Program-made: the position numbers and the translations under genes
Notes under the pieces: model-generated
What the model was told of the DNA's origin: nothing
What the model saw: only the letters and a program-made list of their open reading frames with translations
The model's database searches: none
Part shown: piece after piece, positions 20,597 through 27,138 of the stretch
Numbering within the stretch: position 1 is the stretch's first letter
Layout: each line of letters begins with the position of its first letter
Virus record (IMG/VR): IMGVR_UViG_3300044641_009505
Location: 1-35,658 of that record
Direction: 5' to 3' (one strand)
DNA from: a virus
Length of the DNA: 35,658 bases

Positions 20597-22260
20597 GAGA
20601 GGTACTCGACGACCTTGATCTCGCGCACGTAGTGCCGATCGCCGTCGTCGTAGTGCAGCCAGAGGGAGCGGTTCACGCGCCCGCTCGCCACGGCGTTCCA
20701 GGGCGTGCGGTCGAACAACCCGGTGTAGAGCGGACCGGTCTCGGTCATGGCCGTGAGCTCGAGGCCACCGAGCGCTGCAGGGTCGCCCTCGGGCACGCCG
20801 GCCACGCGACAGCGCACCGTCCGCCCCGCGCCGAAAAGGAACAGCGGGACGTCGACGACCAGGTCGTTGTTCGGGGCCACGCGGCGCACGCCGTCCGGGC
20901 CGATCGCGATCGGGACCGAGGTGATGAGCACGCCCTGGGCGAGCTGCGCGAACTTGTTGGCGAGCGTCGTCGTGCCGGAGAACATGGTCCCGGGCTCGAC
21001 CACCGCGACGTAGATCGCGTCGCCATTCGGCCCGACGATCGTCGCGATGCCGGTCGTCGGCCGCTCGCCGCTCGTCAGCGTGTAGCGGTAGCGCCCGGGC
21101 TCCCCGCGATAGGTCGCCGTGCGGTTGACGAACGTGTCGGAGCCGACCGGCGCGACGCGGATCGTCGGGCTGGCCGTGGTGAGCAGCGCGCCGGCGGTGT
21201 CGTAGAGGTCGAAGAGCACGATGCCGGAGTCGAGCTCGGTGGTGGCGTTGCTGGCGCCGCCGGCGGTGGTGCTGGCGGCTGCGGTGACGGTCACGGTGAG
21301 CGCGAGCGTGGCGACAACGGTCGCGCCGTCCACGAGTTCGAGCGTGAACGGGTCGGCGGTGACCAGCGGCGCCGAGCCCGCGATCACCAGATCGACGGCG
21401 AACGTGCTGGTCGGGTTGGTGACGTTGACGCTCGCCAGCGTGACGCCGGTCGGCAGAGTGCCGTTCACGCGCACTGTGAGCGTGTTGCTGTTGCCGTTCC
21501 GGTTGAACGCTCCGCTCGGGATTGGCACCGTCGTGCCCTGCGCGCCGCTGTAGTTCGTCGCGGGGGCGGGCGCGGTGAAGGCGGGGCCGCTGACCGGCCA
21601 CGTCGCGCCGCTCGACCCCCACGCATACGTGCCCGCCAGCGTCAGCGCTGTCCCGCCGCCGACGATATCGGCCGCGCTCGACCCGGTGCCCTCGGTGAAC
21701 AGATACGCCCCGAGAATGTTGGCGTCGCCCGTCGCCGGCACATTGCCGATGCCGGTGTCGGACAAGAGCGCCGAGTAGATGCCGATGCCGTCCATCGTGA
21801 GTACGCGGTTCGTGCCCGCGTCACCGATGGTGAGTTCGCCATCCCCGGTCGCGGTCGACATCGTCGCGGCTGCGCCCGTGGCTTCCGCATAGAGCGGCGT
21901 GCCCGCGCCGTCGTACAGTCGTGCCGTCGTCGCGCTCGGTGTGATGCCGATCCGCACCACGTACCACGCGGTAGCGCTCGGCGTGAACGACGTCGGCGCG
22001 ATATTGAGGAATCGACTCGACGTGCCGTCGTTGATGGCCACGAAATAGCCAAGCGTCGCCTCGAAGTAGAACGCCGCGAACATCTTGCGGCCGCCCGGCC
22101 CCAGCTGCATGAATCGCGTCTGCTGGAAGTCGCCGAGCGCGATGAAGGTGTCACCGCGGACGCGCGGCTTGATGCCGAGCGTCGTCTGTGTGCGGTACTT
22201 GGCTTGATCGGCGGCGTTACCCGTGCCATTCGATGCGCCGCTGAATGTTACGAATGCCAT
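20584..22260 (-). CDS. Fibre-like structural protein with LamG-type domain
   Basis: 558 residues. Residues about 1-205 look like a concanavalin/LamG-type jelly roll: repeated strands, GDFQQTRFMQL, AWYVVRIGITPSATTARLYD and GELTIGDAG. Residues about 210-345 are Thr/Ala/Val-rich with Ig- or cadherin-like strand repeats. The C-terminal 200 residues resemble a tail or baseplate accessory domain ending in DRHYVREIKVVEYL. It is the last gene of the late operon, followed by the convergent hairpin. A role in receptor or glycan binding is inferred. Confidence 0.65.
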   Translation of the reverse strand: MAFVTFSGASNGTGNAADQAKYRTQTTLGIKPRVRGDTFIALGDFQQTRFMQLGPGGRKMFAAFYFEATLGYFVAINDGTSSRFLNIAPTSFTPSATAWYVVRIGITPSATTARLYDGAGTPLYAEATGAAATMSTATGDGELTIGDAGTNRVLTMDGIGIYSALLSDTGIGNVPATGDANILGAYLFTEGTGSSAADIVGGGTALTLAGTYAWGSSGATWPVSGPAFTAPAPATNYSGAQGTTVPIPSGAFNRNGNSNTLTVRVNGTLPTGVTLASVNVTNPTSTFAVDLVIAGSAPLVTADPFTLELVDGATVVATLALTVTVTAAASTTAGGASNATTELDSGIVLFDLYDTAGALLTTASPTIRVAPVGSDTFVNRTATYRGEPGRYRYTLTSGERPTTGIATIVGPNGDAIYVAVVEPGTMFSGTTTLANKFAQLAQGVLITSVPIAIGPDGVRRVAPNNDLVVDVPLFLFGAGRTVRCRVAGVPEGDPAALGGLELTAMTETGPLYTGLFDRTPWNAVASGRVNRSLWLHYDDGDRHYVREIKVVEYLSLGV

Positions 22261-22261
22261 G

Positions 22262-23917
22262 TCAGGTCACCGGAAGTTGGACGGCCACCACATCGACGCG
22301 ACCGCCGATGATGCCGTGATTGGTGTTGTAGAGCACCCACGGCGCGCGACCGGGACCGACCTGCGGCTTATCCATCGCGGCGTAGTCGCTGGGGTACGGC
22401 AGCGAGTGCGTCCGCGCCACGAGACGGCTGTCTCCGTTGTCGAGCCGCACGAGCGCCACCGCGTGGTTGTTGACGGCCGATGTCGCGAGGTGCACGCGGC
22501 CGGCTGGCGTCAGCCCATTGGTCAGCCGCACGCGCACCACCTGCGTCGTGCCGCTCGGAGCATCAACCGCCCACTCTTGCGCGTTGAGCGCCGTAGTCCC
22601 GTCTGCTCGCCGCGTCAGAGTGGCGATCGCGTTGCCGTAGCCGCTGCCGCCAATCGCCCCGCACTCCCACACGTCCACGATGCCCGTCGCCTGGCGGATG
22701 CCCCCGCTGATGTCGGCCGTCGTCTGCCAGACCCCGCCGCCCAGGCTGCTCCACGTGCCCGGCGCCGGGTGCGTCGTGGCTACGATGAACGGCGAGCCGA
22801 GTGTGTACTGCTGGTCTCCGGTCGCCGTGCGCCGCCAGAAGGTCGAGGTGTGCTGCGTCATCGTGCGGTTGACCTGCGCCGGGTTGGCCGTGGTCCACGT
22901 TCCCGGCGACGCGCCCGCCGACGTGATCGGCTGCACGCGCATGTAGCGCTGGCGCCCGATGAACCCGTCCGAGCTGTCCTCGCCGACGACGTACTCGCCA
23001 TCGGTCCCCAGCGCCCACGAGGTGTGCGCGTTGAGCGCACTGCCGCTCGCGTAGTTGGCCGACAGGAACCCTGTCTCAAGGTCCCAGATCGTCGTCACGT
23101 CGGCCGTCGAGTAATTGACGCGGACGTACCGACCACTCGGGCTGATCGAGCATTCGTTGAACGACGCGCCGCCGAGGCCAGCCTCGAAAAAGCTGGCCGG
23201 CTGCGTCCGCACGACGGCGCCCGTCGCACTGTTGTAGACCGCCACCACCTCCGAGCCCACGCCCCCGTAGGCGCACAGGCGGCTGTGGTCGTCGCTCGTC
23301 GTGAACCAGAAAACGGCGAGACCGTTCAGCGCCGGCATCAGCACCGGGAACGTCGCGCCGCCAGCCGAGAACACTTCCGTGTTCGTCCGCACGTCCACGG
23401 CCCGCACGCGCGGCGTCGGAGACTCCGTAAGGATCATCAGCAACCACGGGGTGGCCGGGTTGCGGCTAAAGACGTTGAGCGTGTCGCGCGTCGGCTGAAT
23501 CGGCAGCTCGACCGGCGTGCTCATGCTCGGCGGCGCCCCGCGCGTCAGCTTGCTCGTGTAGTAGGCGGTCCCGCCGACCGAGCGGTACACCGCGAAGCAG
23601 ACGTAGACCGAGCCGTCCGTGTCCGGCAGGCTGATGTGGGGCCCCGTGCTGGCGTAGTCGAGCTGCCCGCCGGTGTTGGCTACGGGGTACGCCGCTGCGG
23701 TCAGACGCAGCGAGTAGCAGCCCGTCACACTGTCGAGCGTGGCCGCGCCGCCGGCACAACCACCCGGCCCGTTCACACTGTTGTGCCACGCCCAGTCGGT
23801 CGGCTGCCGGTTCGCCACCGGCAGCGCCGACACGTTGAGGGCAAGTGACGGCGGCGCCGCACTGCCGCCCCGACGCCGGCGCCGGCTCAGCGTGTGGGCA
23901 ATCGCGGCGACGCTCAC
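22262..23917 (-). CDS. Beta-propeller-like fibre or receptor-binding protein
   Basis: 551 residues from GTG at 23917, which overlaps the amidase stop as GTGA. After an Arg-rich start (SRRRRRGG) the chain is almost all strands. Short repeats resemble propeller blades: RVRAVDVRTNTEVF, EVVAVYNSATGAVVRTQ, TIWDLETGFLSANY. The N-terminal 150 residues may be a jelly roll. There is no chaperone or depolymerase motif I can name. Its place after the lysis cassette and next to another fibre-like gene suggests host recognition. Confidence 0.6.
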   Translation of the reverse strand: MSVAAIAHTLSRRRRRGGSAAPPSLALNVSALPVANRQPTDWAWHNSVNGPGGCAGGAATLDSVTGCYSLRLTAAAYPVANTGGQLDYASTGPHISLPDTDGSVYVCFAVYRSVGGTAYYTSKLTRGAPPSMSTPVELPIQPTRDTLNVFSRNPATPWLLMILTESPTPRVRAVDVRTNTEVFSAGGATFPVLMPALNGLAVFWFTTSDDHSRLCAYGGVGSEVVAVYNSATGAVVRTQPASFFEAGLGGASFNECSISPSGRYVRVNYSTADVTTIWDLETGFLSANYASGSALNAHTSWALGTDGEYVVGEDSSDGFIGRQRYMRVQPITSAGASPGTWTTANPAQVNRTMTQHTSTFWRRTATGDQQYTLGSPFIVATTHPAPGTWSSLGGGVWQTTADISGGIRQATGIVDVWECGAIGGSGYGNAIATLTRRADGTTALNAQEWAVDAPSGTTQVVRVRLTNGLTPAGRVHLATSAVNNHAVALVRLDNGDSRLVARTHSLPYPSDYAAMDKPQVGPGRAPWVLYNTNHGIIGGRVDVVAVQLPVT

Positions 23918-24453
23918 GCGCCCCCGACGTCGCGGCGGATCCGCTCGCGGAACGCGTCCCAGTCCAGGATGTCCGGCAGCGGATCGCTCTTCCGCCCCGG
24001 CGCGCAGTCGCGGTGCCGGATGTGCTGCGCGGGATTGCCGAGCCACGGGTACCGCGCCTTCCAGAACAGCAGCAGCTCGATCGCGCTGTCGATCTGTCCC
24101 TCCGTCACCGCCTCGTACTTCGCATCCCCCCGGGGGAGATTGCGATTCGCGAAGGCGATGCCGATCGATCGGCCGTTGATGGACCCGATGATCTCCCCGT
24201 CGGGCGGGACGGGCCAGGCGCTGCGGCCGGCGTGATACGCGCGGCGGTGCACCGGTGCCATCAGGAACACGCGCCCATCGCGCTCGACGATCGCGTGATA
24301 GCTCGACTGCTGGGCGCTCGGCACGCCCGGGCGGTTCATCCAGTTGAGCGAGGACGACGCGGACTCGCCGGCCGTGGCGTGCCAGACCACGAGATCGGTC
24401 TCGCGCCGTGGCCCGCCGACGTACCGCGCCGTGACCTCTGCGCGGGCGGTCAT
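23914..24453 (-). CDS. Endolysin: N-acetylmuramoyl-L-alanine amidase (Amidase_2)
   Basis: 179 residues from ATG at 24453, overlapping the Rz-like gene as ATGA. The enzyme cleaves the bond between MurNAc and L-alanine in peptidoglycan. The zinc ligands of the Amidase_2/AmpD/T7 lysozyme family are visible: His25 in VVWHATAG, His147 in HRDCAPGRKSDP and Asp157 ten residues later. There is no signal peptide or extra binding domain, so it depends on a holin. The holin and Rz-like genes lie immediately upstream. Confidence 0.92.
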   Translation of the reverse strand: MTARAEVTARYVGGPRRETDLVVWHATAGESASSSLNWMNRPGVPSAQQSSYHAIVERDGRVFLMAPVHRRAYHAGRSAWPVPPDGEIIGSINGRSIGIAFANRNLPRGDAKYEAVTEGQIDSAIELLLFWKARYPWLGNPAQHIRHRDCAPGRKSDPLPDILDWDAFRERIRRDVGGA

Positions 24454-24989
24454 CGGGCGACCACGCCGAGCAGGGCGCCGACGCCCACCCAGGCGACGGT
24501 GTTGCGCGCCGCCTGCCACCGCGCCCGGGCCCGGGAGGTAGACACCGGACGGGTGGCGAGGACGACGCGCATCGAATCGAGGGCCGCGCGCTCGATCACG
24601 CGGAGGGAGTCCGACCACCGGCGCTCGTCGGCACAGGTCGTGGCGAGCGCCGTGCACGCGAGGCGCAGCGAGTCGGCCTGCTCCGCGAGGGCGCGCGTCA
24701 GGTCCGCGGGCACGGGCACCGTATCGGTCAGCACCAGGCGCACGGTATCCACCAGCCGGCGGACCCGCGCGGCCTGGCGCACTACAACGGTGTCGATCCG
24801 CGTCGCCTGGCGACGGAGCGCGCGCAGCGTATCGCGGTGGACGTGCGTGGCGGAATCGAGCGCGAGCGCGGCACGCGCCGCGACGCGGTCCGCTTCGCGG
24901 GTGGTCCGCTCGGTGCCGACGATGACGCCGATGCCGAAACACGCACCGAGCACGAGGCCCACGGCGATCGCGCTGCGCCACGAGTCCAC
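24450..24989 (-). CDS. Rz-like spanin candidate
   Basis: 179 residues from GTG at 24989. A membrane helix (about 8-26, AVGLVLGACFGIGVIVG) is followed by a long Ala/Arg/Asp-rich coiled-coil region (about 28-155), and a second hydrophobic segment closes the chain (AWVGVGALLGVVA). The helix-plus-coiled-coil plan and the place between holin and endolysin fit an inner-membrane spanin. The second hydrophobic end is unusual and could reflect a single-protein device. No separate Rz1 gene was found inside or after it. Confidence 0.65.
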   Translation of the reverse strand: MDSWRSAIAVGLVLGACFGIGVIVGTERTTREADRVAARAALALDSATHVHRDTLRALRRQATRIDTVVVRQAARVRRLVDTVRLVLTDTVPVPADLTRALAEQADSLRLACTALATTCADERRWSDSLRVIERAALDSMRVVLATRPVSTSRARARWQAARNTVAWVGVGALLGVVAR

Positions 24990-24993
24990 GGGA

Positions 24994-25209
24994 TCACGCC
25001 GGGGGTGTGGGCGGCCGGGTCGCGATCACACTGGCCCCGGTGGCACCGAGCAGCGCCGCGAGCAGCTTCGCGACGTTGACGATCGTCGTCGCGGTGGCGT
25101 CGCCGACGAGCGGCAGGAGCAGGGTGTGGGCAGGGGTTTCGGCCAGGAACGCGACGACGGCGACGAGAATGGCGACCCAGCTGGCGGACTTGCTGGTGAG
25201 CAGCTTCAC
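24994..25209 (-). CDS. Holin candidate, two membrane helices
   Basis: 71 residues from GTG at 25209, with AAGGAG five bases upstream and a GTGA overlap. A Lys/Ser start leads to helix 1 (WVAILVAVVAFLAE) and helix 2 (about 43-62, IVNVAKLLAALLGATGAS), ending in a Thr/Pro tail. Size, topology and position before the Rz-like and amidase genes fit a class II-type holin. Sequence alone does not prove it. Confidence 0.75.
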   Translation of the reverse strand: MKLLTSKSASWVAILVAVVAFLAETPAHTLLLPLVGDATATTIVNVAKLLAALLGATGASVIATRPPTPPA

Positions 25210-25571
25210 GGGAGCTCCTTCGATGTCCGGTTGACGAGCATGTTGATCACGGTGTCCAGTCGGTCCTCGACGCGCTGCACATCGACCTTGGTGGCAATCG
25301 TCTGCGCGATCGCTTCGACTCTGGCGTCGGCCTCGCGCTGCTTCTTCTCGACTTCGGTCAGTCGTTGTGAGGTTGCGCCCCACACCGCCGCCGCGGTCAG
25401 CAGGGCCACGAGACCGACGATCGACACGTAGGGAGTGCCTTGGAACAGTCGGACCGGGGGCGCGCCCGACGCGTCGGAAGTGGGTGCCATGTGCCCAAGT
25501 TTGCGCCACCAGCGCGCCCGGAACCGTGGGGGCTCGGACTCAGTAGTCACACGAGGGGCCGTTACGTCCAT
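25206..25571 (-). CDS. XhlA-like membrane protein with coiled coil
   Basis: 121 residues from ATG at 25571, with GGGGAG eight bases before it and a 10-nt overlap with the previous gene. A basic N-terminal region is followed by one membrane helix (about 48-66, YVSIVGLVALLTAAAVW) and then a coiled coil (TEVEKKQREADARVEAIAQT). Similar membrane-plus-coiled-coil proteins lie beside holins (hemolysin XhlA-type). The order of helix and coil is reversed from classic XhlA. Probably part of the lysis cassette. Confidence 0.65.
   Translation of the reverse strand: MDVTAPRVTTESEPPRFRARWWRKLGHMAPTSDASGAPPVRLFQGTPYVSIVGLVALLTAAAVWGATSQRLTEVEKKQREADARVEAIAQTIATKVDVQRVEDRLDTVINMLVNRTSKELP
25544..25566. repeat. 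23-bp direct repeat, copy 2
   Basis: Partner of 4318-4340 (22 of 23 identical; T instead of G at 25562). It covers the start region of the XhlA-like gene and the stop of the previous gene. Confidence 0.8.
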
Positions 25572-26332
25572 TGGCGCAGCTCCCCGATCGGCACGAGGTC
25601 TGGGCAGCACCACGCATCGCGCAGCCAGGTGTCGCCGCGCGGGCTGGACGCACTGGTGCGATTCGCCCGGAACCGCGCGTCGGTCGCCCACGCCGCCGGC
25701 AGCGCAATCGGCGACGACACCGCGGTCTGCGCCACCACGGCCGCCGACTCTCCGATCGCAAGGAACAGCTGCAGCGTCGTCGCACTTGGCACGCGCGCGT
25801 CCACGTGCATCGCCAGCCGGAACCGCTCGCCGAGCGCCGGCGTGGCCCCGCTCAGCGTCACACTGACGCTGGTCGTCCCGTTGTGCAGCAACCCGCGGTA
25901 GTGCGTCCCCGTGCTGTCGAGCACGAGCCGGGCGCCCGTGCCGGCATCGATCGACAGCGCCAGAATGCCGCCATCCGTGATGGTGCGCGTGCCCAGCTCG
26001 ACCGCCTCGGCGGCGAGCGTGCACGTGCCCGGCGCCTGCGGCACGGTGTCCCAGGTCAGCGCGTCGTCGGGACCGAGCCGGATCCCCGCGGCCGCGATGG
26101 CGCCGAGGGTGCGCATCTCATAGCGCGCCACGCCGGCGGGGCAGCTGTAGGTGACGCCGCGCGCGTCGATGGCATCTGCGGCCACCGTGCGGACGAGCGT
26201 GCCCGCGAGCTCGCCCCCGATCGTGCGGGCGTCGAGCGACGCATCGGCGCCGCGGTAGCGCAGCAGGCAGCGGGACTGCAGACGCGGCTCGGCAACCCGT
26301 GTCAGCCGCACCGGGCGTGAGGCATCGAGCAT
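25562..26332 (-). CDS. Tail-tip or fibre protein with LamG-like domain
   Basis: 256 residues. The chain is strand-rich. The middle has TYSCPAGVARYEMRTLGAIA and RLVLDSTGTHYRGLLHNGTT, the type of pattern found in LamG/concanavalin-like phage proteins. Four Cys are present. The ATG overlaps the previous stop as TGATG. It lies directly after the Dit-like gene, so it is probably a tail-tip component or a carbohydrate-binding accessory protein. Confidence 0.6.
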   Translation of the reverse strand: MLDASRPVRLTRVAEPRLQSRCLLRYRGADASLDARTIGGELAGTLVRTVAADAIDARGVTYSCPAGVARYEMRTLGAIAAAGIRLGPDDALTWDTVPQAPGTCTLAAEAVELGTRTITDGGILALSIDAGTGARLVLDSTGTHYRGLLHNGTTSVSVTLSGATPALGERFRLAMHVDARVPSATTLQLFLAIGESAAVVAQTAVSSPIALPAAWATDARFRANRTSASSPRGDTWLRDAWCCPDLVPIGELRQWT

Positions 26333-27138
26333 CAGTACGCCCTCCGGTAGATCACCCGACCGCTCGGCGTGCCCGTCGTGGCGGTGAGAGCGAGGGTGGG
26401 GAATCGCCCGACGGCAGGCGACGCATCGGCGGGGTCGAGCAACGGCAGAGACGCGCCGATTGGTCCGAGGGCGTCGAGGGCGAGGGCGCGCGTCCCGGTG
26501 GTGCGGCGGTAGGTCAGCGCGTCGGCGGTATCGACCTCGATCGCCACGCCCGCGCCCAGCGAGCCGACCAGCGGCAGCGTGGCCGCCAGCGTGCCGCCCG
26601 CCGTGCGCTGCTGCACCACGGGGTTCACGACGGGCGTCGTCGCGCCGAACACCTCGACGCGGGGGGCGACGCTCACGGTCCCGATCGGACAGGCGACGGG
26701 CACGGTACTGAGGGCAAGGATCGTCGGTTCGATGTCGAGCCAGGCGCCGTCCAGCGCGCGCAGCGGGATCACGAGATCCTGCCCCCCATGAGCCCAGTTG
26801 AGCCCGCCCCAGCGCCGGACCGTCGGGCGCTGGTCGCGCAGCAGGCAGCGCAGCACGCGCCCCGGCATCTCGTCGGGCACCTCGATTTCGAGCAGCCCGC
26901 TCAGCTCGCCGAGCAGCGCATCGCGGACGCGTGTCCGATCGGCCAGTGTGGTGCCCCGGATCTCCACGGTGAGATCGATCGGCGTCGCCTGGGCGGCGAC
27001 GGTCCCACTCGGCTGCTGCGCCGAGGTGTTCGGCACGGCCAGCGTTTCGCGCACGACGGCCGCCGGCAGGGTGTAGCCGTCGAAGTCGAGGATCGCCGCG
27101 ACCAGGTCACTCAGCGGGCGCCCATTGATGATGATCAT
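26332..27138 (-). CDS. Distal tail (Dit)-like protein
   Basis: 268 residues from ATG at 27138, overlapping the previous stop as ATGA. The N-terminal half has the distal-tail protein pattern: MIIINGRPLSDLVAAILDFD, then DLTVEIRGTTLADRTRVRDA, LLGELSGLLEIEV, and DEMPGRVLRCLLRD. The C-terminal half is strand-rich and may be a galectin-like domain. Dit proteins form the hub where fibres attach. In most siphoviruses Dit follows the tape measure directly; here a 980-residue gene lies between, so the name is tentative. Confidence 0.6.
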   Translation of the reverse strand: MIIINGRPLSDLVAAILDFDGYTLPAAVVRETLAVPNTSAQQPSGTVAAQATPIDLTVEIRGTTLADRTRVRDALLGELSGLLEIEVPDEMPGRVLRCLLRDQRPTVRRWGGLNWAHGGQDLVIPLRALDGAWLDIEPTILALSTVPVACPIGTVSVAPRVEVFGATTPVVNPVVQQRTAGGTLAATLPLVGSLGAGVAIEVDTADALTYRRTTGTRALALDALGPIGASLPLLDPADASPAVGRFPTLALTATTGTPSGRVIYRRAY

